Source: Lysobacter spongiicola DSM 21749 (lineage in GTDB: Bacteria; Pseudomonadota; Gammaproteobacteria; Xanthomonadales; Xanthomonadaceae). From it: a stretch of 64,000 nt of DNA. Numbering within the stretch: position 1 is the stretch's first letter; each line of letters starts with the position of its first letter. The stretch lies in assembly GCF_900167055.1 (NCBI RefSeq), contig NZ_FUXP01000001.1:62001-126000 (forward strand), read 5' to 3'. Shown here one piece after another: positions 37,161 to 44,471 of the stretch. The position numbers and the translations under genes were made by a program. Below the pieces are notes generated by a model, which was not told the DNA's origin, ran no database searches, and was given only the letters and a program-made list of their open reading frames with translations.

Positions 37161-38473
37161 TGTGCAGGTCCGATCAGGTCTTCCTTGGAATGCTCGCGTC
37201 TTTCGGCCTGGACCTGGTCGTCGATGTCGTGGACCACGGATGTGTCCACTTCGCCATCGTCGGCAGGGGTGGGCCGCGACGGAGCGGCGGTTTCTTCGCC
37301 GGACAAAGATGCCACGTAATGGAGCTGGCGTGGGCCGATGATGCCATGTGCGGAGAATGCTTCCCGAACCTGGTGGATCGCTTCGCTGCGGACCTTGCCG
37401 ATGTCGTTCTCGCGCTGGTCCACCCAGCCGAAGAAGCGCACCCGGACCGTGGTGCCGTCGTCGTCCTCCGCAGTCCAGGACGGCGGGGGGTCCGCCAGCA
37501 CGCCGGGCGTCGCCGAAAGTGCCGCCATGCCGACCTGGCGCGCAGCCTTGATCGAAATGCTCCCATCGATCGCGATGGAGAAGTCGAACCGGCGCCCCGG
37601 GTTGCGCGTGTAGTTGAGGACCACCGATTTGAACACCAGTGCATTGGGCAGGCTGAGGCGATTGCCGTCGAGGGTCACCAGGATCGTGGAGCGGGCGGTG
37701 AGGGACGCGACCTTGCCTTCGTACTGTTCGATGCGCAGCAGTTCGCCGGGGTTGAACGGCCTGCGCAGGCTCAGCAGGATCCCCGCGACGTAGTTCTCCG
37801 CGATGTCCTTGAACGCGAAACCCGCGACCAGGCCGATGACCCCGGCCGACCCCAGCACCGCCCCGGCCATCGCGGTGGCGCCCAGCAGGTCCAGCGCCAT
37901 GACCAGCCCGGCCAACATGGTCAGCCACTGCACCAGCCGCTGGACGAGCCCGGCGGTATACGGGTTGCTCGAGCGCCAGTGGCGCGCGCCGGCGCGCCTG
38001 CCAAGGGTGCGGCCGAGCCACCACGCGAGCAGTACAACCGCGAGTGCCGCCAGCAGGAGCGGCAGGCTTCCCAGGAGCTGGACCGCCCGCTCAGCCAGTT
38101 CGTCCATGGCCACCTGGAACCGGACGGAGAGGCTGGTGTCCATCACGACGCCGTTGTCCACGGCGGTGACGCCGGGTTGCTGGCCGGCGATCTCCCCGGC
38201 AAGGGTGCGGTCACTGGCTTCAACCACCTTTCCTTCCAGCCGGGCGACGCCGGCCTGCACCGCGACCTGCACGTCATCCATTCCATCCAGCCGGCCGAGA
38301 CGGGTTTCGATCCGCTGCTGTGCTGCCAGGTCATCGCTGGGCCCCGCCGTGGCAGCCGCCGGGGCCGGTGCCGGTGCCGGTGCCGGTGCCGATGGCACCG
38401 CAGCGGCCGGGCCGGCGAGCAACCCGCAGAGCACCACGAAGGCGCCAAAGCGGGAGCGAAGCCTGGCCGTCAC
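37157..38473 (-). CDS. MscS-family mechanosensitive channel with N-terminal BON-like domain
   Basis: A 438-residue protein. The signal peptide (MTARLRSRFGAFVVLCGLLA) is followed by an Ala-Pro linker encoded by a 6-bp repeat and a BON-like domain (IETRLGRLDGMDDVQVAVQ ... GVTAVDNGV). Then come the MscS transmembrane and channel helices; the pore region AMAGAVLGSAGVIGLVAGF and the cytoplasmic beta domain with LRRPFNPGELLRI are typical. GTG at 38473 is chosen over an upstream ATG because it overlaps the cls stop (GTGA) and opens the signal peptide. The channel releases solutes under membrane tension; the periplasmic BON domain may contact lipid or peptidoglycan. Confidence 0.88.
   Translation of the reverse strand: MTARLRSRFGAFVVLCGLLAGPAAAVPSAPAPAPAPAPAAATAGPSDDLAAQQRIETRLGRLDGMDDVQVAVQAGVARLEGKVVEASDRTLAGEIAGQQPGVTAVDNGVVMDTSLSVRFQVAMDELAERAVQLLGSLPLLLAALAVVLLAWWLGRTLGRRAGARHWRSSNPYTAGLVQRLVQWLTMLAGLVMALDLLGATAMAGAVLGSAGVIGLVAGFAFKDIAENYVAGILLSLRRPFNPGELLRIEQYEGKVASLTARSTILVTLDGNRLSLPNALVFKSVVLNYTRNPGRRFDFSIAIDGSISIKAARQVGMAALSATPGVLADPPPSWTAEDDDGTTVRVRFFGWVDQRENDIGKVRSEAIHQVREAFSAHGIIGPRQLHYVASLSGEETAAPSRPTPADDGEVDTSVVHDIDDQVQAERREHSKEDLIGPAQ
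38361..38390 (-). repeat. GGTGCC hexanucleotide repeat in the mscS gene
   Basis: One GGGGCC unit (38361-38366) and four exact GGTGCC units (38367-38390) encode the Ala-Pro linker between signal peptide and BON domain. Slippage would alter linker length without shifting the frame. Confidence 0.9.
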
Positions 38474-39759
38474 AACTGCGATTTGATCGGCAGGAGCACC
38501 CGTTCCGCCAACTTCTGGGTCCACGGGCGGTTCCTCCATTCTTCCAGCGTATAGGGCCGGGCGGACTTCAGGTCCTGCTCGAATACCTCGGCCATCTCGG
38601 CAGCGAATTCGCGGTCGTAGACGTTCATGCTGGCTTCGTCGTTGAGGCGGAAGGACCGGATGTCGAAGTTGGTGGAACCGACCGACACCATCTCCCGGTC
38701 GATCACCAGCAGTTTGGTGTGGATCATCGTGGGTTGGTACTCGTAGATCTCCACCCCAGCGCGTAGTAGCGGCCCCCAGCTGCCCTTGGAGGACATGCGC
38801 ACCGCATCGGAATCGATGTGCTTGCCCGGTACCAGGATGCGAATTTGCACACCCCGGTCGCGTGCCGCCATGAGGGCATCCATGATCAGAGGGTCGGGGA
38901 CGAAGTAGGCGGCCGTCAGGTTGATGGAGTGCTCCGCCGCGGCGATCGCCATCAGGTACATCAGGTGCATGCTCTCGCTCCCACCGGCGGGGGACGCGAT
39001 GAAAAGGTGGGCGGGCATGCCGTCGCCGGGCTCCGGCTCAGGGAAGTACTTCGGCCCGTTGAGGACCTCGCCGGTTGCCTTGATCCAGTTGTCGTTGAAG
39101 GCGGCCTGCATCTGCGCCACCACAGGTCCCTGGACGCGGAAGTGCATGTCGCGCCAGTGATCGGGATCTTCCGCGTCCCCTTGCCAGATGTCGGCGATGC
39201 CGACGCCACCCGTGAACCCGACCAACCCGTCCACCACCAGCAGCTTGCGGTGGGTACGGTTGTTCATGCGGCTCACGTTGTACCACTTCAACGGCCGGTA
39301 CCTCACGACCTGCACGCCCGCATCTTCCATGCGGTCAAGCAGCTCCTGGTCCATCTTCAAGCTGCCGACCCAGTCGATCGTGACGTGCACCGGGATGCCG
39401 GCCCGGGCGCGTTCGGCCAGCGCGTCGGTGAAGGTCTCGCCGATCTCGCCGGACCAGTAGATGTAGGTTTCAAAGGTGATCGAGACCTTCGCGCCCTTGA
39501 TCGCCTCCAGCATCGCCGGGAAGATCTCCTGGCCGTTGTTGAGTGCTTCGACCTTGTTTCCGGGCAGCACCGAAGGTCCGAGCATGACCGACATCTCGCG
39601 CAGGAACTGCGAGTCGGAAATGGCGTAGTGATGCTCGATCTTGCGCTGGAGTTCCTTCTCCGGCGTGACGAAGTTGATCGCCACGACCACCACGATGATG
39701 GTCAACAGCACGGTTGCCGCGATCGTCCAACTCATGCGCTTCTGGCTCCAGTAGGGCAT
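38470..39759 (-). CDS. cls: Cardiolipin synthase (phospholipase D family)
   Basis: A 429-residue membrane protein with one N-terminal helix (WTIAATVLLTIIVVVVAIN). Two HKD catalytic motifs are present: HRKLLVVDGLVGFTGG near residue 170 and HTKLLVIDREMVSVGSTN near 345. It would make cardiolipin from phosphatidylglycerol, or from phosphatidylglycerol and phosphatidylethanolamine. E. coli ClsA has two N-terminal helices, so this is closer to the ClsB/ClsC or short Cls type. It is the first gene of a set with mscS and pldA, each joined by a 4-bp GTGA overlap. No promoter was pinpointed in the 99 bp before it. Confidence 0.9.
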   Translation of the reverse strand: MPYWSQKRMSWTIAATVLLTIIVVVVAINFVTPEKELQRKIEHHYAISDSQFLREMSVMLGPSVLPGNKVEALNNGQEIFPAMLEAIKGAKVSITFETYIYWSGEIGETFTDALAERARAGIPVHVTIDWVGSLKMDQELLDRMEDAGVQVVRYRPLKWYNVSRMNNRTHRKLLVVDGLVGFTGGVGIADIWQGDAEDPDHWRDMHFRVQGPVVAQMQAAFNDNWIKATGEVLNGPKYFPEPEPGDGMPAHLFIASPAGGSESMHLMYLMAIAAAEHSINLTAAYFVPDPLIMDALMAARDRGVQIRILVPGKHIDSDAVRMSSKGSWGPLLRAGVEIYEYQPTMIHTKLLVIDREMVSVGSTNFDIRSFRLNDEASMNVYDREFAAEMAEVFEQDLKSARPYTLEEWRNRPWTQKLAERVLLPIKSQL

Positions 39760-39858
39760 CGGGTCCCCTCTCCCATTCAGGATCGTTACTCTGGCTTCCG
39801 CGCGACCAAAGGCGCGTGAAGGCCGTTTTCCCGCAGTGCTTCGGGCCCGGTGTCGTTG

Positions 39859-40338
39859 TCAGAAGAACCAGGCGAAAGCGAACAGCCCCAGCATCGCGAA
39901 TGCCAAACCGATCTTGAGTACCGTCCCGAAGAAGATGCCCATCCAGGTGCCGAAGCCGACACGGGTGGCGCGCCCCACGTGGCGCCCGTGCAGCAGCTCG
40001 CCGGCGAGCGCCCCGATGAAGGGGCCAGCAAGCAACCCGATGAAGCCGAAGAAGATGCCCACGAACGTGCCGATGACCGCGCCGACCAAGGCGAGGCGGC
40101 TTGCGCCGACACGCTTGGCACCCATCGCCGTGGCCAGGAAGTCCACGGCTATCGAGAGCAGCGTGAGTATGCCGAGCAGTACCAGCATGCCGACCCCCAC
40201 CTCCTCGAAACCGCCCGCCCAGGCAGCCAGCACCATCCCCGCGAACACCAGCGGCAGGCCTGGAAGGGCCGGGAGGATGGTGCCTGCGACGCCGGCAAGG
40301 ATGAGGATGCCAGCGATGACGTAGTAGACGATCTGCAT
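39859..40338 (-). CDS. DUF456 membrane protein
   Basis: A 159-residue protein with about five hydrophobic helices. The DUF456 pattern includes GTILPALPGLPLVFAGMVLAA near residues 20-40 and the glycine-rich GFIGLLAGPFIGALAGEL (about 95-112). Function is unknown; it is a small, conserved inner membrane protein. ATG at 40338 is taken as start; a GTG lies 6 bp earlier. Between it and cls are 99 bp with no visible gene. Confidence 0.87.
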   Translation of the reverse strand: MQIVYYVIAGILILAGVAGTILPALPGLPLVFAGMVLAAWAGGFEEVGVGMLVLLGILTLLSIAVDFLATAMGAKRVGASRLALVGAVIGTFVGIFFGFIGLLAGPFIGALAGELLHGRHVGRATRVGFGTWMGIFFGTVLKIGLAFAMLGLFAFAWFF

Positions 40339-40392
40339 ATCCACGGGTAGGGGTCCGGCTCGAGGTTCAGGGAAAGATAGTGCACGGGCACG

Positions 40393-40418
40393 AAAACGGC
40401 CCGCCGAAGCGGGCCGTT
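40393..40418 (-). terminator. Intrinsic terminator of the glycine-zipper lipoprotein gene
   Basis: On the minus strand AACGGCCCGC-TTCG-GCGGGCCGTT (40418-40395) is a perfect 10-bp stem with the stable UUCG tetraloop, followed by TTTTCG. It begins 26 bp beyond the stop of the gene at 40444. Confidence 0.9.
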
Positions 40419-40443
40419 CTGCCATCCGATCGCGCTGGGTGTA

Positions 40444-40920
40444 TTACTGCGCCCAGGCGCGGCCGTTGTACACGCGGACGCGCGAGCCCTCGCGGACTCC
40501 ACCCAGGTCCTCCTGGGTGACCACGGTGGTGCGGCCATCGTTCATGCGCACATGGACGTTGTAGCGGGCGTCGGTGACGTTCTTCTGGATGGCATTGCCG
40601 GCCAGGGCGCCTGCGACTGCACCGGCTGCCGTGGCCGTATTGCGTCGGCCGGAGCTTTCGTCATCGGCGAGCTCGCGGCCTGCGGCGGCGCCCACGAGGC
40701 CGCCGAGTACGGCTCCGGTAGCACGGGGAGCGCTGCTGCCGCCGACCTGCTCGATGCGCAATACGGTGCCGCAGTCGTAGCAGTTGGACGGGGCGCTGCC
40801 ATAGCTGGGGGTAGGGCTGGTGCTGCCATAGCCGGAACCATAGCCGGAGGTGGCACAGCCGGTGACGGCGAGCATCGCGGCCGCGGCCACGCCAAGCAGA
40901 CGGGTATTCTGGATGTTCAT
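40444..40920 (-). CDS. Glycine-zipper 2TM outer membrane lipoprotein (SlyB/PcP-like)
   Basis: A 158-residue lipoprotein. The signal ends with lipobox AVTGC (Cys near residue 22), followed by a Gly/Ser/Tyr linker. The glycine zipper GAVLGGLVGAAAGRELADD and AGAVAGALAGNAIQK occupies about 70-115; the C terminus is a beta-rich domain ending REGSRVRVYNGRAWAQ. The C-terminal SRVRVYNGRAW pattern is like SlyB, which organises stress domains in the outer membrane in enterobacteria. ATG at 40920 follows AGGAG. It is monocistronic, with a good terminator. Confidence 0.88.
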   Translation of the reverse strand: MNIQNTRLLGVAAAAMLAVTGCATSGYGSGYGSTSPTPSYGSAPSNCYDCGTVLRIEQVGGSSAPRATGAVLGGLVGAAAGRELADDESSGRRNTATAAGAVAGALAGNAIQKNVTDARYNVHVRMNDGRTTVVTQEDLGGVREGSRVRVYNGRAWAQ

Positions 40921-41027
40921 GCGGATCTCCTGCATGGGGGAAGCGCGGTGGCGGTCGCCACGCCGCACCAACCTATTGCCGACCCCGTGAACAGCCGATC
41001 AACCCTGCAGGCATGGCAGGCGGCGGT

Positions 41028-41480
41028 TCAGCCGCGGAAGTCCTGGTGGCAGCCCTTGCAGCTCTCGCCCAGGTCCTGCACTACCACGCCCAACGCTTCG
41101 CAGTCGGCGGGTGGACGCGAAAGCGCCGCATCCAGGGTGCGGCGGAACTGGCTGGCGTGCGTGGCGAACCGCTCGTCATCGGCAAGTCCCGGGAATGCCG
41201 GTTCAAGGTCGTTGCCGGTGGCGCGCAGGGTCTGGAGGTGGGGCACGCTGTCGGCTGCGCTGCAGCGGTTGCGCTCCACGCTGCCGCGGAGCTGGGCGAG
41301 GTGCCACTGCTGCACCTGCATGACGCTGCCGGGGAAGTGGTCGCGTCGCGCGTCCAGCGCCCGCATGGCCATCACCGTCGCCACCACGCCAACCAGCAGG
41401 CCGACCAGGAGAAGCAACATGTACTTCGCCCCGTTGCCGTGCCGGGACGAGTCGGGACTTCCGGGCTTCGGATCACTCAT
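41028..41480 (-). CDS. Membrane-anchored c'-type cytochrome-like protein
   Basis: A 150-residue protein. One N-terminal helix (YMLLLLVGLLVGVVATVMAM, about residues 20-39) anchors it, followed by a four-helix region and a single heme-binding CKGCHQDF at the extreme C terminus. A C-terminal CxxCH after a helical bundle is the cytochrome c' arrangement. Those proteins bind NO and other gases; with the short spacing here, function is open. Four further Cys precede the site. ATG at 41480 follows GGAGGTGA. It is divergent from tcdA. Confidence 0.82.
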   Translation of the reverse strand: MSDPKPGSPDSSRHGNGAKYMLLLLVGLLVGVVATVMAMRALDARRDHFPGSVMQVQQWHLAQLRGSVERNRCSAADSVPHLQTLRATGNDLEPAFPGLADDERFATHASQFRRTLDAALSRPPADCEALGVVVQDLGESCKGCHQDFRG

Positions 41481-41569
41481 GACGTCACCTCCGTGATGGA
41501 TCGCGGGAAGATAGCACGCAGCCGGGGAATCCAAAGGCGCCGAAGCGATGCGCGAACTACAATTGCCCG

Positions 41570-42400
41570 ATGGATGAGATTGCACTGGACCCACGGTTGC
41601 TCGAGCGATTCGGCGGGATCGACCGCCTGTACGGATCAGGCTCGCTCGCGCGCTTCAGCCGGGCGCGGGTCGCGGTCGTGGGCATGGGCGGCGTGGGCTC
41701 GTGGGTGGTGGAGGCATTGGCGCGCAGCGGCGTTGGCCACCTGACGCTGATCGACGCGGATGACATCTGCGTCTCCAACAGCAATCGGCAACTGCCGGCG
41801 CACGAGGGACAGTTCGGGCGCGCCAAGGTCGAAGCGATGGCGGAGCGTTGCCGGCAGATCAATCCGCTGGTTGAGGTCAATGCCATCACCAGCTTCCTGA
41901 CGCCGTCGAACCTGGAGGCGTTGCTGTCGCCAGGTTTCGACCTGGTACTGGACGCCTGCGACAGTTTCCGCAGCAAGGTCGAGCTCATCGCATGGTGCCG
42001 TCGCCGCAAGTTGCCGCTGCTGGTGTGCGGCTCGGCCGGCGGCAGGCTGGATCCAACCCTGGTCAGGGTCAGGGACCTGTCGCGGACCGAACACGACGCG
42101 ATGCTCGCGCTGATCCGCAGGAAGCTGCGGGGCGAGTTCAACTTTCCGAAGAACCGTGACCGATACTTTGGGGTCCCCGCGGTGTATTCACTCGAGAACG
42201 TGCGCTATCCCCAGCCCGATGGCAGCGTGTGCGGCACCCGGCCCGCGGTGGATGGCGAGGCCGCGCTGAAACTCGACTGCGGCGCCGGACTGGGCGCCGC
42301 CACCCATGTCACCGGCGCATTCGCGTTCGTGATGGCTGGCAAGGCACTGGACATGCTGCTCAAGCAGCGGAGGATTCCCGCTCCGCCTTCGCCAGCCTGA
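41570..42400 (+). CDS. tcdA: tRNA threonylcarbamoyladenosine dehydratase
   Basis: A 276-residue ThiF/E1-like ATPase. The nucleotide-binding motif VAVVGMGGVGSWVVEALAR is near residues 34-52, and SNSNRQLPAHEG carries the conserved Asn-Arg-Gln. TcdA activates t6A37 of tRNA with ATP and closes it to the cyclic ct6A form; sulfur relay from CsdA/CsdE is known in E. coli. The length matches the 268-residue E. coli protein. A TACAAT sequence ends 6 bp before the ATG, so transcription could start at the first base. The 3' end overlaps tatD by 41 bp on the opposite strand. Confidence 0.94.
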   Translation: MDEIALDPRLLERFGGIDRLYGSGSLARFSRARVAVVGMGGVGSWVVEALARSGVGHLTLIDADDICVSNSNRQLPAHEGQFGRAKVEAMAERCRQINPLVEVNAITSFLTPSNLEALLSPGFDLVLDACDSFRSKVELIAWCRRRKLPLLVCGSAGGRLDPTLVRVRDLSRTEHDAMLALIRRKLRGEFNFPKNRDRYFGVPAVYSLENVRYPQPDGSVCGTRPAVDGEAALKLDCGAGLGAATHVTGAFAFVMAGKALDMLLKQRRIPAPPSPA

Positions 42401-43148
42401 AAATGCGCTCCACGTTGGCCGACGTCGCCGCCGCGACCTCGGCCGGGGCCAAGCCGCGGAGTTCGGCCACGGCCTGCGCGATCACAGCGAGACGGGCCGG
42501 CTCGTTGCGCTGCCCGCGGATGCCCGAGTCGGGCTGGTCGGGCGCATCCGTCTCCAGTACCAGCCACTCCAGCGGGACGTTGGCGACGGTGCGCCGGAGG
42601 CGTTGCGCCCGCTCGTAGGTGACGGGGCCGCCGATGCCCAGCAGGAAGCCCTGATCCGCCAATTGCCTGGCCTGCTGCTCGCTCCCCGAGAAGCTGTGCA
42701 CGATGCCCGAGAGGCCCCCGACCGTCCGGATCGCGGAGATGACCGCGTCCACAGCCTTGCGCGCGTGCACGATCACGGGGAGCTCGAACTCCGCAGCCAG
42801 CCGCAGCTGGGCTTCGAAGAAGGATGACTGCCTGTCCCGCGCCAGCCCCTCGACGTGGAAATCCAGGCCGCACTCGCCGATGGCGACCGGCCGCTCGGCT
42901 TCGATCCAGGCCTGGAGCAGATTCAAGTGCGCGGGCAGGTGGTCGGCAAGGAACATCGGGTGCAGGCCATACGCGGCATGCAGCCCGGGGTGCGATGCGC
43001 AGGTATCCCGGACCCGTGGCCACCGGTCCGCCGTGGTTGCCGGCACGATCTGCCTGCACACTGATCCCGCGAGCGCGCGTTGCAGCACGTCCAAGCGATC
43101 CGCGTCGAACGGTGCGGCGTCGAGGTGGCAGTGTGAATCGACGAGCAT
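42360..43148 (-). CDS. TatD-family metal-dependent hydrolase (DNase-like)
   Basis: A 262-residue TIM-barrel protein. Metal-binding residues are visible in VDSHCHLD at the start, AIGECGLDFHVE (Glu), PVIVHARKA (His), GIVHSFSG and LVLETDAPDQ. Family members are 3'-5' exonucleases involved in DNA repair or degradation, or D-aminoacyl-tRNA deacylases. It converges with tcdA, overlapping by 41 bp, so the last 13 codons of each are antisense. It is followed on the upstream side by a small DUF6116-like gene 3 bp away, which is transcribed first. Confidence 0.93.
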   Translation of the reverse strand: MLVDSHCHLDAAPFDADRLDVLQRALAGSVCRQIVPATTADRWPRVRDTCASHPGLHAAYGLHPMFLADHLPAHLNLLQAWIEAERPVAIGECGLDFHVEGLARDRQSSFFEAQLRLAAEFELPVIVHARKAVDAVISAIRTVGGLSGIVHSFSGSEQQARQLADQGFLLGIGGPVTYERAQRLRRTVANVPLEWLVLETDAPDQPDSGIRGQRNEPARLAVIAQAVAELRGLAPAEVAAATSANVERIFRLAKAERESSAA

Positions 43149-43151
43149 CGG

Positions 43152-43385
43152 CTAGCGCTTGCGGCTGCGCTCCTTGACGACCTCACCCTCGATCGGCGGA
43201 TTGCGGTCCTTCCAGTTCGCCAGCAGCAGCGTGCCCAGGCCCAGCACGATCTCGTCGATGAACGGGATCGGGTCGAACGGCCAGAGCACGCTGATCGCGA
43301 ATGCGATCGCGGTGAACTTGAACAGGGTGGGGTAGCGCAACCTGCGGGCCCAGGCCAGCAGTGGCAGCAGCAGCGGGTTTGCCAT
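43152..43385 (-). CDS. Small membrane protein (DUF6116-like)
   Basis: A 77-residue protein with one or two hydrophobic segments (LFKFTAIAFAISVLWPF and FIDEIVLGLGTLLLANW) and a charged C-terminal tail. The pattern MANPLLLPLLAWARRLRYPTLF and WPFDPIPFIDE recurs in Xanthomonadaceae, where it is DUF6116; function is unknown. ATG at 43385 is chosen because homologous residues begin there. It is probably co-transcribed with tatD, 3 bp downstream. Confidence 0.8.
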   Translation of the reverse strand: MANPLLLPLLAWARRLRYPTLFKFTAIAFAISVLWPFDPIPFIDEIVLGLGTLLLANWKDRNPPIEGEVVKERSRKR

Positions 43386-43412
43386 GGAAGAGTCCGGTGT
43401 CGGAAAGGAGTG

Positions 43413-43440
43413 TTTATAGCTAACACGGAGTGTATGTCGC
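43413..43440 (-). promoter_or_regulatory. Possible sigma-70 promoter of the DUF6116-like-tatD unit
   Basis: On the minus strand GCGACA (43440-43435), 16 bp, then TATAAA (43418-43413), about 28 bp before the ATG. Two short direct GGAGTGT copies flank the spacer. The match is moderate. Confidence 0.45.
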
Positions 43441-43564
43441 CGCCGATTTTTCAACGGCCCGGACGGCTGGTGGATCGATTCGTTAAGAAATTGGGAGCCC
43501 GTTCAGCTTCACGGTGCTGGAATGCGATCACCACAACCGGGACCCATCCCGTCGGAGGCGCACC

Positions 43565-44371
43565 ATGAACAAGAACATGATTGCCGTTGCCATCGCCTCG
43601 CTGCTGGTTGGCGGTGTGGCCGTGGCTGCTTACCAGAGCTTCCAGGCCGAGCCGGGCGAGGGCGTGGGTGCCGCGCTTGTCGAGCCCGCGAACCTGCTTC
43701 CGGCCACCGACGGCGATGTCGCCGGTGACACCGACATCGGCAGGATGGAATACGCCGAAGTGGTGGACGTGGAAGAGGTGACCGAGAAGCGTGATCTGTA
43801 TGCCACCGTGATCGGGACCGATCCGGTGCGCGAGACCAGCACCAGCACCACGCCGCGCGAAGTTTGCGAAGACGTGGTGGTCCAGGAGCGCCTGCCCGAG
43901 CGCGATGGCAACGTCGGCGGTACGGTCGCCGGCGCACTGATCGGCGGCGTGCTCGGCAACCAGGTCGGCGGCGGTAACGGCAAGAAGGTCGCCACCGCGG
44001 CCGGTGCCGTAGCCGGTGGTTACGTGGGCAACCGCGTGGACCGCAACCACGTCGGCGGTCAGGTGGTCGAGCGTGTCGACAGGCAGTGCCGCACCGTCTC
44101 CGACACGTCCCAGTCCACCACCGTCGTCGGTTATGACGTGACCTATCGGAATCCGGACGGAACCACCGGTTCGATGCGCACCGGCAGCAAGCCGGGCGAA
44201 CGCATCAAGCTGGGCACGGAGGACCATGTCGTCGGTTACGACGTGACCTACCGCTATGACGGTGCCGAGCAGACGATGCGCTTCGACCAGCGCCCCGGCG
44301 ACCGCCTGCCGGTGGTTGATGGAGAAGTCGTGGTGCAGACCGCGGCCATCGGCGGCGTCGACAGGGGCTGA
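43565..44371 (+). CDS. Glycine-zipper 2TM envelope protein
   Basis: A 268-residue exported protein. The N-terminal segment NMIAVAIASLLVGGVAVAAY is a signal or anchor. A glycine zipper (GTVAGALIGGVLGNQVGGGNG and GAVAGGYVGNRVD) lies at about residues 120-160. The C-terminal 100 residues hold two similar beta-rich repeats, VVGYDVTYRNPDGTTGSMR and VVGYDVTYRYDGAEQTMRF, as in the SlyB/PcP-like C-terminal domain but duplicated. Start at 43565 follows GGAGG. The gene is followed by an intrinsic terminator. It is a structural outer membrane or periplasmic protein of unknown role. Confidence 0.88.
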   Translation: MNKNMIAVAIASLLVGGVAVAAYQSFQAEPGEGVGAALVEPANLLPATDGDVAGDTDIGRMEYAEVVDVEEVTEKRDLYATVIGTDPVRETSTSTTPREVCEDVVVQERLPERDGNVGGTVAGALIGGVLGNQVGGGNGKKVATAAGAVAGGYVGNRVDRNHVGGQVVERVDRQCRTVSDTSQSTTVVGYDVTYRNPDGTTGSMRTGSKPGERIKLGTEDHVVGYDVTYRYDGAEQTMRFDQRPGDRLPVVDGEVVVQTAAIGGVDRG

Positions 44372-44396
44372 TGCCCGACTGCCAGGCTTCTACCCC

Positions 44397-44429
44397 ACGG
44401 GGCCGGATCTTCCGGCCCCGTTTTGTTTT
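44397..44429 (+). terminator. Intrinsic terminator
   Basis: ACGGGGCCGGA (44397-44407) pairs with TCCGGCCCCGT (44411-44421) with a 3-base loop, followed by TTTGTTTT. It separates the glycine-zipper gene from gcdH. Confidence 0.92.
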
Positions 44430-44471
44430 CCTCGCCTTACAATGGCGGTTTTCCCGACATCCGAGTCTCCC

